Positions 8,980 to 18,854 of a stretch of 23,780 nucleotides of DNA are shown piece by piece. The translations under genes and the position numbers were made by a program. The DNA lies in NCBI RefSeq assembly GCF_000003605.2, contig NW_003124902.1, positions 536,411 through 560,190 on the forward strand, written 5' to 3'. The stretch's first letter is position 1, and every line of letters starts with the position of its first letter. The notes beneath the pieces are model-generated. The model saw nothing but the letters and a program-made list of their open reading frames with translations. It had not been told where the DNA came from and did no database searches. The stretch is from Saccoglossus kowalevskii. Lineage: Eukaryota > Hemichordata > Enteropneusta > Harrimaniidae.

Positions 8980-9560
8980 AATAATAACCACTCCATCCGT
9001 TGACACTATATGACCAAAGTACATTATAATGGAACTGAACTTTTTCTACATCTGTTCACCTACATCTTTACTGTAAACAATACCACCATCTAAATACAAG
9101 TACGCAAACTGTAATTCAGCTATTATATGCTTCATAAGGTGCTCGGACATAGGAAGAACATGACATAAATCTCCCAACTAAATACCGCCATTGATGCATT
9201 TGAACCCACTTTCTAAAATTGGAAACCAGGAAGCTCCATACATGGAATAATTTATACTGTGGATTTGGCCATCATCATCAGCATCATCATCATTCAGTCT
9301 TCTATAACCAACACAGAACAGATCTTTTCACATCTTTTTTCAGTAGAACTATTGGCGACGCACAAGTACTATACTATAACACCCTGTCAGAGTATGTGAT
9401 TAGCGATCTTGCCCCACCATCGCTCCTTACTGCAATCGGGCCTCTGTCATCAAGCAACACAATTCCTTAAGTTTGACATGGTACTACCATCTCACAATCA
9501 AGTGAAACATCAATCCCTTTTGTTAGCATCACTCTGGAAAAAATAGTCAATGTTTTACTA
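8980..9560 (-). pseudogene. Eroded Gypsy-type reverse transcriptase fragment
   Basis: On the minus strand, in several frames, the order is as follows. A linker-like piece reads FSRVMLTKGIDVSLDCEMVV (about 9545-9480). CASPIVLLKKD follows near 9380-9348, then FCVGYRRLND near 9320, GASWFPILESG near 9225, AELQFAYLYLDGGIVYSKDV around 9120-9065, and FGHIVSTDGVV near 9020-8985. This is the order of fingers/palm motifs in Ty3/Gypsy reverse transcriptases. The catalytic motif reads YLDG (9096-9085) instead of the expected two aspartates, and frameshifts and stops separate the pieces. An ATC microsatellite (9271-9293) interrupts it just after the FCV motif. No LTRs were identified. It is a different, older copy than the 12.9-18 kb relic. 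Confidence 0.6.
9271..9293. repeat. ATC trinucleotide microsatellite
   Basis: Interrupted (ATC)n inside the reverse-transcriptase relic. On the minus strand it reads as a run of Asp codons broken by Ala, so it grew within old coding sequence. Confidence 0.75.
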
Positions 9561-10589
9561 TCACAAACTGGGTCTAATTCATTAAGGAGTGTCGGCTGCA
9601 ATGTACCACATACCTTAATATAACAACTCATTACTAAGCACTGCATCTGTAATTATCCATGTGTACTTTTATATAAGCCCGATCTTCAAAGAAATGTCTT
9701 TTTACTTTAACTTTATTGCCATTCTGTTGAATGCATTTTAATTAAAATTATGCACTTGAAATACGAAATGCATCTCGGATAATCGTTGTGTTTACAATTA
9801 AAATCCCGTATTAGGATGCGCTACCAAACAACTATTTTTTTTAATTAAATGTGTATTTTGCAGCTGCCTTATGTTTTGTTGCCACTGCTACTCTGTGGAA
9901 AATTGCTACAGCTAGATACAATGTTAACTTTTTGTAGGAAGGTTGATACATAATATAAGTGAAGTCACTGAAGTCTTGAACTACTTGAAATTATACTGAC
10001 AGTCTAGTATGCTATTGCACTACAGTGTTTCACTTAATTTGTGCCATCTTGTTAAGGTGGGTTTTAACTAAAAGCCATCCAAAATTCATAATACAAATAT
10101 TACATGAACTATGGATAGTGTCACAACTGACTATCGGTGTGTTTTATAGTGCACGTTATTATTTGTTTGAATAACGTATTACATTATATGATATTCACGT
10201 TTTTAAATTGCTTGTCTATGAAATAATAATAATAGAGCAAAATTTGATTGTACTCTCACCTGATGGAAAGACAGGAACTATAGGTTTCGGGACATACTGA
10301 CCTTGAACAATGCGACAACAAAGGTTATGACATTTGAACCGATCTAAAGTCAAAGCCAAAGGGTTGGAAAAAATAGAAATTTGACTCGGACTAGGAACAA
10401 AAACAATGCGAAAATAAGAAATTTGACAGTTTGCGTTAAAATAATAAATTCCAGATAAAAAAAGTCCGTCCAGAGTTGGGACCCATGGGACGAAATATGT
10501 TCATTTTTTATGTGAAATATTAACATCCAGTGGTTTACTGAATCAATCTAATATTGCTGACTGAAAACCAGTTAGTTTTTTCAATTCAA
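9561..10589. other. AT-rich interval, nothing recognised
   Basis: Upstream side of the eroded reverse transcriptase. Any further protease or gag sequence could not be recognised. No strong repeats or promoter-like signals were seen. Confidence 0.3.
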
Positions 10590-11110
10590 ATTATACAGGT
10601 TAGAATATATGTTCATGGCAATTAGTTTCACAATCGTGCGGAAGCTTTGTCAGTTTTTGTTAAAATTTGATACATACATTATACATGTTAGGATACATGT
10701 TTATGACGATTCGAATGGCAGCCATCTTGTGTTTTTTGGAAATGTTGTATCATGGTCATGCTTGGTTGTTTTCATCTAATTGTGTTATAAACATTGTACA
10801 TTTTTGATTAAATGTACATGACAAATTTTTCACAATCATATCAAATATGGCCTTCTTGCTTTTTGACGATACATATATATCTCCAAGGCTTTTCAACGAT
10901 TGTCATTCATATTTGGTATATACATCATACACATAGGAATACATGTTCATGTCAGTTTGTTCCATCTTGTTTTTTGAAAAATGTTTTATATGGCACAGGG
11001 ATTGTCAGTTTTCGTTCAAATGTGGTACAAACATGTTGAGATACATGTTCACAATGATTTGAGTGCAAAATGAACAACTGGCGGCCATTTTTTTTTTGAA
11101 ATGTATCATT
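10590..11110. repeat. Divergent tandem array, period about 110-130 bases
   Basis: Units share, in order, a GTCAGTTTTCGTT-like segment, a GGTACATACAT segment, GGATACATGTTCATG, and a GGCGGCCATCTTG-like block followed by TTTTTTGAAA. The CCAT/CCTT position of that block recurs near 10722, 10852, 10962 and 11085, giving spacings of about 130, 110 and 123. A partial unit lacking the block lies at about 10597-10680. The GGCNGCCATCTTG block is the reverse complement of a YY1-type motif. Copies are clearly diverged, so the array is old. Confidence 0.55.
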
Positions 11111-12092
11111 GACATGTTTTTTTTTTGTTTTCAAATTATAGGATATAGTGTCACAATCCGATCAAAAATGATTTACTGGCTTTTCAGCAAAAAGTGAATA
11201 AATATTATATCCTGTTTAATTTCTGACCATATATTTACTTAATTTTTATGAACATGCACCATTTATGTTATAAGACAGTCAATTCATCCAAACTAACATT
11301 TGCATTGTCTTGCATAATGACGTTATTGCTCTAATCGCTGACACAGCGTTTCAAGTGATATATATTCTAAAGACAGCATGTTAATTCTAGTATGCCTCAA
11401 CGATTTGTTTTTCAACAAAATGAAGCATTATAAGAAAATGTATACTGCCTACAAATTCAGGAACTTCTATAGATATCGTCAGATATGCACGACTACCTTC
11501 AGCAACGACCAAGGAAGAATATATAAATGGTGAGAAAACACTAAGTATATGTACAATATGTGTATATGTGTGGTATATCATTACCACATCTGTGTGAATG
11601 AATGTCCACTGGTCATGAGAGAGAGCAAGATAGAGAACTTATATTTGTAATTTATCAATTACGATGGTCAAACGACGAGACCAGTTTGAACATTTGTCGT
11701 ATGGTAGGTGCTACCTGACATAGCAACATACCGTCGACTGAACATAAGGCATAAGAAATTGTATACTTTATAGTGTATACTCACACTTTAATGCTTTTAT
11801 CACATCTCAATGCTGCTACGCCTGCTATGATTGGTTGAAACTCGGTCATATGACGTTGAATAAAAAAGTATATTATGTGATATAATGTCCGCCAAGTGGA
11901 TATTACTCCGCATACCAAATTGTCGTTCACTGCACTGGTGCTGTCCTGGGCCGCTGTTGCTTTCGGGTGGCTTTTGAAAGAACTTTAGTCATCGTAAATA
12001 TACAACGAATGTGCCAGGATGGGTATTAAGTAAAATATTCTGCTTCAGTGTTTAGAGTATTCTTTATATGAAGCAAAAATGTACGCTAGAAC
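11111..12092. other. Non-coding interval with a CpG-containing patch
   Basis: No coding pattern. Between about 11810 and 11970 the composition becomes less AT-rich, with an ATTGG motif (inverted CCAAT) and several CG dinucleotides. This might be a small promoter-like patch, but there is no TATA or transcript signal to support it. Confidence 0.25.
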
Positions 12093-12147
12093 CACAACTG
12101 AAACGTCGCAGCTATCACGGGATAGCTGCGGCACTTTCTACGTTGTG
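12093..12147. other. Long imperfect hairpin
   Basis: A perfect 10-base stem CGCAGCTATC (12107-12116) / GATAGCTGCG (12121-12130) closes a 4-base loop. Outward, GAAA (12100-12103) pairs with TTTC (12135-12138), and CACAAC (12093-12098) pairs with GTTGTG (12142-12147), with small internal loops. The 55-base structure stands out from AT-rich surroundings and is partly GC-rich. It could be a structured RNA element, a small palindrome left by a transposon, or chance. Confidence 0.45.
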
Positions 12148-12684
12148 AGCATTTCTAAGCGGTCCATTACGATGTTAATCGAAAACGCTGTATGCTATGT
12201 ATAGTTAAATAACTTGCGTATGAGAATTTCTCAATTCATTTCAAAATTGTTATACTCGATAAATTGAGTGGTTCACACTGATGAAATGGTTACTAAAAAT
12301 GTATCCGTGGCTGAAAATGGCATTTACTATGTGTATTTTGCAAACAATGTTTTTTTCAGCAAACAATGTATGTTATTGAGTATTGTGAAACTTGTTAATA
12401 ATAATAATAATAATACATAAAATATTGCATACTTCAAATATAAGTGTTGTTTTTTGTGGGTGAGTGGTGTACGGTCGATGTACTTGTGCATGATGGATGT
12501 CTACTCGATGTCATAAAATAAATAACACATTCGGGCAATATCACGATTTGTGGGGTTAGAACATACAGTTGTGGACCTCAATACCCAGGATATATAATTA
12601 TTTAGCTAGCCATGATAAGCATTACAATAACGTACTCAATACACTGGTCAAACATGCACAGTTTATAACTTTACTTTGTTCACC
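12148..12684. other. AT-rich interval with an AAT microsatellite
   Basis: Contains (AAT)n at about 12396-12414. No coding or regulatory signal was recognised, and no 3' LTR of the neighbouring Gypsy relic could be found here. Confidence 0.35.
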
Positions 12685-12890
12685 ATGGAATCATCGTTAA
12701 ATTATTTTCATGCTGACATACAATTTAAACTGTTAACGTATGAAAACCCGTTCGATGAATTTGTAACTAATATACACAGATATACTGAACTTGCTAAAAT
12801 GAAGGCACAATTGAGAAACAGATTACACAATGGACAATTGTACGGACCCAACAGATCAGTACAGTACTACAACTCTTTCAAACTTGGTTC
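12685..12890 (+). other. Short orphan open frame at the edge of the Gypsy relic
   Basis: An ATG in strong Kozak context (caccATGG, 12685) opens MESSLNYFHADIQFKLLTYE and continues with ENPFDEFVTNIHRYTELAKM and AQLRNRLHNGQLYGPN. Its last few codons (SFKLGSLLF) lie in sequence that reads on the opposite strand as the 3' end of the Gypsy relic, so the frame is cut by that boundary. I recognise no family. It may be the start of an exon or transposon ORF truncated by the Gypsy insertion, or chance. Confidence 0.2.
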
Positions 12891-13270
12891 CTTGCTTTTT
12901 TAACTGGTCCTATATCTGGATTCTGTTCCTGGGCAATCTGTATTTCCTTTTGACTGATGCTTGGCTGAAACCCTGTCAATCTTATGTTAAGTCCCGTATG
13001 CCCCATGGTGGGTAGATCACTGGCCATGTACTTTCCAGTTGTGCAACGAGCACTGTCTTTGCCTTGCTTATGCCCATATTGCTTACATGGCATCCCCATA
13101 AATGCATCAGCATTATTATGTTGCCGTCCTGGTCTATGTACTATAGTGAATTCGTATCCAGACAACACTTCCAGCCATCTTGCAATTTGTCCCCCCGTGT
13201 TCTTTAACTGTAACAGCCATTTTAGTGCACCATGCTCCGTACGTATTGTTAGACAATAATTGGCGATTTT
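12878..13270 (-). pseudogene. RNase H C-terminus and start of integrase region (Gypsy relic)
   Basis: Reads YCLTIRTEHGALKWLL, then GGQIARWLEVLSGYEFTIVH and HRPGRQHNNADAF, which is the conserved end of Gypsy RNase H. A tail follows with ISQKEIQIAQEQNPDIGPV, typical of the stretch ahead of the integrase zinc domain. The text stops at 12878, just before where that zinc domain would be expected. A canonical active-site position in the ADA motif is followed by Phe in place of the usual Leu-Ser. Confidence 0.7.
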
Positions 13271-13520
13271 TTTTCTTGTCCATCTTGAGACAATACAGCA
13301 CCTACAGCAAGGTCACTTGCGTCAGTATCTCCTTTTTTTTGAAACGCATCTTTACAATCAAATTGCATGTTCTTTTCTGTAAATCTACCTAGCGGCGGTA
13401 GTAGAAGCCATTCCACGAAATGAACAGACTTGCGTTACTGTCTTCGGTCTTGGCCATGCTTGTATAGCTACTATCTTTTCTGGGTCAGTAGCCCCAGGTA
13501 GCATTGCCAGAAATGGAAAT
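13271..13520 (-). pseudogene. Reverse transcriptase end and RNase H start (Gypsy relic)
   Basis: Frame pieces read ATDPEKIVAIQAWPRPKTV and VCSFRGMA (connection after the palm), a short broken stretch, then DTDASDLAVGAVLSQDGQEK at about 13329-13270, which holds the first RNase H aspartates. A stop and frame change follow, and the expected 25-30 codons before YCLTIRTEH are absent, pointing to an internal deletion near 13265. Confidence 0.7.
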
Positions 13521-13559
13521 AGAATCTCTTCAAGTAGGGATTTCCTGTCTATCCCATTG

Positions 13560-14515
13560 CAGTGACTATAGTTTCATGCAAATTATTCAAGACAACATAT
13601 GATGTCATAGATTTTAAAGGTCTATTGTTTATCCTAATGAGAGTATATTGTAATGATAAGTAGTTCACAGCTTGGCTTGGAAACAATAGTAAGTGAGGTA
13701 AGTCTGTGTTTCCTTTGTTCTCTGCTCACTTGTATTTGTTATTTGTTATTGAAACAATGTAATAAATAGTTGTGGTTGCCAGAGGACGAGATACCCTTTA
13801 GTACACTCTTAAGATGGCATTAAAAACAAGTCACCTGCAATATACTTGATACAAAAATCTGGGGACAGACCAATTTTTTCAAAGGCGACTGATATGCAAA
13901 TTACGTTTGTCTGACGTATTACAAGACAAAAGTCGAGACTGTCGTGGAACAATACACGTCTCACGGACATACATCGTGATGCAACCCCTCCTTTGTAAAA
14001 AGAAAAAAACGGCCATACATTTTGTTGATTTTGTGTTCTGACTTTTAGCAGCAAAAGCAGTATGTTGATAGTGGTTCACGTTCGAAAAGTGAGGTGGTTT
14101 CACATGGAATAACGGACTTAATCTGAAATAAATCTTTATTCATGTTACTTCCTCAATTTGATTAAAACAGTTATATTTGCTCGCAACTGGATTGTACATC
14201 TGTGTAAAAAATGCAATAATTTCAACGCTAATTTGGGCTGCGAATACTGCGTTAGCTGCGCATCAAGAACGAAGCAAATAAACTTAAAGAGTCACAAATG
14301 TTTCGTCATTTTCTTATTTTCAAAAATGGCACACAAATACACATTGACCATTGGTTTATCATCAAGTTTTACAGCAAGTTGGGCATTTAATGGTGAAGTT
14401 TTAATAGAGACATCTATAACTTATCGAAAGCTTGGAATTTCACCTGTCTATTACGAAGCACACAAAAGTGAAAAAATGAAAAATATAAACTCAAAATTAA
14501 TTTTGTTTTAATATT
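13560..14515. other. Unidentified insertion within the Gypsy reverse transcriptase
   Basis: Gypsy text on the minus strand stops near 14520-14577 (KCYLFQRMHLKY and following) and resumes near 13520 (ATDPEKI), although the two are almost adjacent in intact family members. About 1 kb of unrelated AT-rich DNA therefore lies between them. It includes a 117-codon plus-strand open frame ending at 14511 (MAHKYTLTIGLSSSFTASW and onward) that I do not recognise. Terminal repeats or target duplications could not be fixed, and exact borders are uncertain by tens of bases. Confidence 0.4.
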
Positions 14516-15070
14516 TCTCTATGGCACATGCTGTGATGTTTATTTGACAGTCGAGCCAGGCCACGAGCGGAAGTCGGCCATCTTTTCCACCCATTTCTGG
14601 CGATGTATACTTTAGATGCATTCTTTGAAACAAATAACATTTTCTGGGCTTTAGTTTCAAACCGTTATTTTCTAGGCGACTAAACACAACTCGTAATCTT
14701 CGCACCATTTCATCCACATCTTTTCCGTAGACTATGATGTCATCGAAATACAGAACCAACATTGGAGACCATTGGAGACCATCCATAACTCTTTCCATCA
14801 CCCGTTCAAACGGGGAAGGCGTACAACACAACTCAAAGGGCATAACGTACCACTTATATAAACCACTATGTATGGTAAATGTCGATTTTTGCTTGGCATC
14901 CTCAGACAACTGCACTTGCAAATAGCCAGAGGTTAGTGAACCAACTTGCTCCTGACAAACTGTCATGAGGATCACCAATCCTTAGTAGGGGATAAGCGTT
15001 TTTTACAGTCTTTTCATTTAATTTGCGATACACAGAAAAGAGCTGACACATCTATACTGCAACTTTCTTT
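14516..15070 (-). pseudogene. Reverse transcriptase palm/fingers (Gypsy relic)
   Basis: In order: YRKLNEKTVKNAYPLLRIGD, GASWFTN, a small frameshift near 14945, then SGYLQVQLSEDAKQKSTFTI, GLYKWYVMPFELCCTPSPFE, and VLYFDDIIVYGKDVDEM with the catalytic FDD at 14747-14739, followed by KLKPRKCYLFQ. The active-site YFDD is intact in the DNA even though the frame is broken around it. Phe replaces the commoner residue before the two aspartates. This is the best preserved part of the relic. Confidence 0.8.
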
Positions 15071-15480
15071 TAATCTCGTGTGTTTAGTTCGGTGCAACTT
15101 CGCTGAAATTGTCCAAAATCATTTCTGTTTTTTGTATGGGCTTGTTTTCCTCTATTTTTGTTACCTTTCTTATGGTGGTGCCTTCTCGTATCTCAACAGT
15201 GTTTGTTCCAAAATTGAAGAGTCGGATTGGGAGGGTCCTCTGCATACATCGCACCAAAGCCCTTGCTATCATTATCCTATTTTCCTCTATCTTTACAGAG
15301 TCAGTTGGATTACAATGGCAACACATTTGTAGGGACCTCAGTTGCTAGTTTGCCTAGGACAATTACCTCTCCTTCAAGGGATAACCTCATTTTCTGTTCA
15401 ATCTTTATTCTTGAACAAAACGGCTTGGCTTACCAGTCACTGTAGAGTACTAGTTCATCTTTAAATGTGTCGCATACGAC
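15071..15480 (-). pseudogene. Protease-reverse transcriptase linker (Gypsy relic)
   Basis: Reads FKDELVLYSDW then CSRIKIEQKMRLSLEGEVIV, a frame change with a stop near 15325, and NRIMIARALVRCMQRTLPIR then LFNFGTNTVEIREGTTI. This is the variable linker between protease and reverse transcriptase seen in Gypsy pol. The same linker type is present in the eroded copy at 9.5 kb, which allows comparison of the two elements. Confidence 0.55.
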
Positions 15481-15496
15481 TTATTTACCACTTCCG

Positions 15497-15972
15497 TGTC
15501 ACTGAGAATGTTCTAGAACCGTACTGTGTCTGGGTGGAATATTCAAGATTTTTTTAGAAACTGGTTGAATAGGTAATAGAACACTGTATGATACAATAGA
15601 AGGTAATGGAACATTCTAGAAATTTGTAGTAAGTTCCAGACTCATTATGTATGCTGATGTAATAGTCTATTTATAGACAGTGGGGTATATATAGGGAAGT
15701 TTTTCAGCACTGAGTTCAGATCGAAGATCACGTTGAATTGTATTGGAGTTTAAGTATCTAGTTATTGGAGTAGTGGAGTTTTACCGCGTTATTGTACTTG
15801 ATGTTTGCAGAGTATAATAATACCAGTACCAGTTGAAACCTCAACTGTTGGCTCCATGTTCGTATTTTATCATCGCCGCCAGAGAAGTCTTTCTGTTACT
15901 GTTGCCATTTTGGTATTTGAACCATCACACCTGTACTATACCAATTACGGTAATATTTTATTACGTGTGACA
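15497..15972 (+). mobile_element. Solo-LTR-like insertion with its own promoter
   Basis: Sequence between TGTCAC (15497-15502) and GTGACA (15967-15972) interrupts Gypsy pol between the protease and linker pieces. Those ends are the short inverted repeat expected of an LTR. CGTGT occurs at both edges (15495-15499 and 15964-15968) and may be part of a 5-base target duplication, in which case the borders shift by a few bases. Inside are two GAAnnTTCnnGAA triplets, TATATATA at 15686-15693, an initiator-like TTCAGATC near 15716, and about 250 bases of non-coding leader. No coding frame. It is probably a solo LTR on the plus strand, antisense to its host element. A non-LTR promoter-bearing insert is possible. 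Confidence 0.45.
15506..15621 (+). promoter_or_regulatory. Two perfect heat-shock-element triplets
   Basis: GAATGTTCTAGAA at 15506-15518 and GAACATTCTAGAA at 15609-15621 each match the three-unit nGAAnnTTCnnGAA heat shock factor site exactly. They lie about 65-180 bases ahead of the TATATATA at 15686. Extra GAA/TTC units between and after them are looser. Confidence 0.6.
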
Positions 15973-15974
15973 AA

Positions 15975-16260
15975 ATGTTAACTTTAAATTTGTGAGGTCT
16001 AGCATACATCCAATCTTTATTAGTACGCCAATTCCTACTAAACTTACTGCGATCATTTCCACTAGGTCCACTGTTACTGTGTCCTTTCCAATCTTGACTT
16101 GCATGAGTGCCATTCCGTGCTGATTCATATGGCTTTCATCCGCCAACTCGATGTGAGTCAGGGTTACCTCTAATTGTGGCTTCCGGGCATCTGTCATTCG
16201 GTCATATTGAGTCTTTGATATCAGCGTACCTGAAGATTCCATTATCAAATTGAAAAAATT
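15975..16260 (-). pseudogene. Aspartic protease segment (Gypsy relic)
   Basis: Reads SSGTLISKTQYDRM, KPQLEVTLTHIELADES, QVKIGKDTVTVDLVEM and IKIGCMLDLTNLKLTF, matching the fold order of Gypsy retropepsins from the flap side to the C-terminal strand. The expected Asp-Thr/Ser-Gly active-site triad is not visible. MESSG stands in its place, so the catalytic residue is lost or upstream of a break. The text runs directly into the LTR-like insertion. Confidence 0.55.
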
Positions 16261-16487
16261 GCCAGGAGAGTCATTTATTTCTCACATTTCAAACAAACCA
16301 CTTCGGGCTCTACTAAATTCAGCGAAGTTGAGAAATATCTTTGTCTGTTGCAAGGGAGATGGGGACTGTTTGCTCTGTTTTGACTCCTTTAGATTGGTAT
16401 ATGGGTGGTTCTTCTCCACTGCTGTCCCCTTTCTTGCTGTTCTGTTCCTATTTTTTCTTGTACGGCTGTGGGGCTTGGCATAGTGGA

Positions 16488-16540
16488 CTAGGGCAGTCTC
16501 TTTTGAAGTGTCCTTTTACCCCACACATTGGTAGGATATT
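16488..16540 (-). pseudogene. Nucleocapsid zinc knuckle (Gypsy relic)
   Basis: The minus strand reads CGVKGHFKRDCP, the back half of a CCHC zinc knuckle. The first cysteine is out of frame, because the bases tgtgtgggg appear to hold an extra TG pair that shifts the frame. Lysine-rich sequence follows (QPYKKK and stop), as is usual around nucleocapsid. Confidence 0.6.
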
Positions 16541-16730
16541 ACACTGCTTGAGGTCCCCTGTTTTTTCTTGCAAGTTTTCTTCAAGGCTTGGGTGCTTGTT
16601 TCCATCCCATTTCTACTTGTTCCCCTTTTTTCCATTTCTTCAAGTTTGTAGCGCATGGCTTGTATCTCTCTTTGCCCGTTTGTATCCACCATTCATCCAA
16701 ACTTGGACATTCGATAAGCTACTTCAGCCT

Positions 16731-17215
16731 TCATAAATGACTTTGCCTGTATTTCAGCTTGTATGACTTGATCCATAGTCGATGGTTGGCCCGGAATATA
16801 CTATCTCGTATTTCCTTCTGTGTTATGACATCCTTGAATAATTTTTCAGCCAATCTATCTTGTGCTATGTAGTCCATATCAAGGTTGGCCAAATCAGTTA
16901 TTTTTCTGATGGCCTCAGCCAATTCCTGTATGCTCTCATCTTTTTTTTGTCTGTTTCTTACCTCGGCTGCATAATTATTAGCCTGGCATCCTGGTCCAAA
17001 TCTCTGCTCTAATCTTTGTATCAACTGTTCATATGTGAATTGCCCATCTGTAAGGAGGGTGTTCAGTACTTTCTGTGCCAGCCCTGTAAAACTAACTGCC
17101 AATTATCTTGCTTTCCTCTCTTCATCCGAGTCATTAACTATAGCACACTGTTCAAACTGGGATTCATATTCTCTCCATTGTGCTCTGCCTGTATATTATT
17201 CAGGGGTTATGCTGT
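16731..17215 (-). pseudogene. Gag capsid-like segment (Gypsy relic)
   Basis: Reads QWREYESQFEQCAIVNDSDE, a TAA at 17105-17103, then LAVSFTGLAQKVLNTLL, QLIQRLEQRFGPG, ESIQELAEAIRKITDLAN and LFKDVITQKEIRDSIF. This is the helical capsid (retrotransposon gag) pattern. One in-frame stop interrupts about 160 codons, which makes this the longest well-preserved block of the element. Confidence 0.75.
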
Positions 17216-18006
17216 GTTTCATGTCACTAAAAACCCTATGTTTTACATTCTACTTCTCCCTCAATGTATTCTATCTCCTTAACTTTTGCCAGACTGCTGG
17301 TTCTTTTGTGGAAAAGACAAAGCTTTTCTGCCACCGTAGTGTTTTTCTGTTGTATTTTCTTGATGTAGAGCCTGCTGGTGAGGTTCCAGTGCCCCCCCCC
17401 CATTTCTCACAGTAGTCTAAATCATCCAAGGCCATTAACCGTTGACCATACTTGTGGGGTCTTCGGTCTTCGCTTCTTTTTGTTCAATTAGTATTGGGAT
17501 GTACCATTGAGTCATAGTCTACTGTGCTACTTTTATTGAGAAGCTAATTTCTTTCTATCTTTCTGTTCAGTTCTAATCCTTGTTTCTCTCTTTTCTGTAT
17601 TATCTGCCTCATTCATGTCCCTTGTCGCATACTCCGATGTCGGTGCCTGTTTTCTCTCTATCGCCTCTTGTTTTTTCCTGGTAGATGCATCTCTCTCTTT
17701 GTCTTCTTATTCAGTTGTGTATCCAGTATCACCCATCAGGGACACTACCTCACCCAGTGTGTCTTGCCATGCATGATTGTCTTCCTCCACTTTATCAATC
17801 TTTGTTTCTTCTTTTTCAATATTTCTGTTCTTGTTCCGCCTTTTTACCTTTTGCACCAGTCTGTATCTGCACCGCTGCCACATTGTAATGTTTTGCCCCT
17901 TTTGTTGGTAGGTGAGTACAGAAAAAGTGTTTCTCGTCAACAGCTTGGGTTTTTGTGAAAATGTATCACTCAAGGGAACTCTCTGATAAATGAATCGGTT
18001 AAACAC
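17216..18006 (-). pseudogene. Gag N-terminal region (Gypsy relic)
   Basis: A highly charged open stretch begins MFNRFIYQRVPLSDTFSQKP at 18006 and continues as QKVKRRNKNRNIEKEETKID and NHAWQDTLGEVVSLMGDTG. It meets a TAA at about 17707, then resumes in the same frame with ERDASTRKKQEAIERKQAP until about 17540. After that it breaks up. Being ahead of the capsid block and Lys/Arg/Glu-rich fits a gag leader, but nothing in it is diagnostic. Confidence 0.45.
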
Positions 18007-18854
18007 CGTCTACAATGTTAGCTTCTTTTATTAAGAACACAATAATTACATGTAGTACAAAATACGCAGCACTCACCAGCCGACAAATGTTCGTAATATA
18101 TTATATTGTTACACCTATTTCGAACAGAAAACACTCCACAATGAACAGCTAAAACTAAATCTTTCGCACATTTCAAAATGGATACTGCTGGGGGCGCTGT
18201 CAGTATTTACCTAACTGTTGTTCTATTCTTACGTTTTCCACGACGGCCATTTGACTTCCTTTGAAGTTTACCGGCAGTTGCCTGTCTCTCTTCTCTATAG
18301 TCTTTGATTGAACATATCCACTCATACACATAATAGCAAACGCTAAACGTATCCACCTGCCATTTTATTGCGTTATTCGCATCATAATTATAACTAATTA
18401 GACAGACCTTCAATTATATATTCTCACTATTATATTCTCAAGCGATTATATCCTGCAAGAAAAATGAAAAAGTAAAAATAATTTCGTTTACACAAGTCAA
18501 TATGTCTTGATATTCATGTACAATTCATACATTTTTTGCAATGTCATCATTAAACGCGTGGTGAAAAGTTTGCTGTACATTCTATAGTATGTTAGACTAT
18601 GAAATCCATCTATTTGATGACATTATGTTACGATCAGTCAATATAACATCACTCGGATTTAATTCGCTTACATTGAAACGCATGATTTGGTGAACAACAT
18701 ATATCCTCTAGGCTGGACAAAGATGGTTCATTCATTATGAGATTGTCTCCAGTGCAGAAGTATTTCAAATACATACCGTATACACTTTCGTGAAAGCAAT
18801 GCTTTAAAAAAGCCTACACGAAACATAATATATATATGTCAGATTCGCTCAGCA
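18007..18854. other. Region upstream of Gypsy gag, possible degraded LTR
   Basis: On the minus strand TGTAACAATATAATATATT (about 18116) and AATAAA near 18029 lie where a 5' LTR would be expected. No second copy was found on the other side of the element, and no primer-binding site is convincing. The rest is AT-rich without recognised features. A 68-codon minus-strand frame at 18413-18207 ends in a basic tail (GKRKNRTTVR) and is not recognised. Confidence 0.25.

Larger units (their letters stand above)
12878..18006 (-). mobile_element. Ty3/Gypsy-type LTR retrotransposon relic
   Basis: Co-linear minus-strand pieces read gag N-terminus, capsid-like region, zinc knuckle, protease, linker, reverse transcriptase, RNase H and the start of the integrase region, which is the Gypsy order. 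Every segment carries stops or frameshifts. Two foreign stretches split it: 15.50-15.97 kb between protease and reverse-transcriptase linker, and about 13.56-14.52 kb within the reverse transcriptase. The integrase core and a matching pair of LTRs are missing from the window, so the 3' side is truncated near 12.88 kb. The nearest LTR-like candidate upstream is at 18.0-18.1 kb and is unproven. The element is inactive. Confidence 0.75.

Noticed and set aside
9219-9470. Plus-strand His-rich open frame (HHHQHHHH).
   Set aside because: The His run comes from the ATC microsatellite, and the opposite strand carries recognisable reverse-transcriptase motifs.
16250-17958. Several long plus-strand open frames rich in Phe, Leu, Ser and Cys.
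   Set aside because: They are antisense shadows of the minus-strand gag and protease relic.
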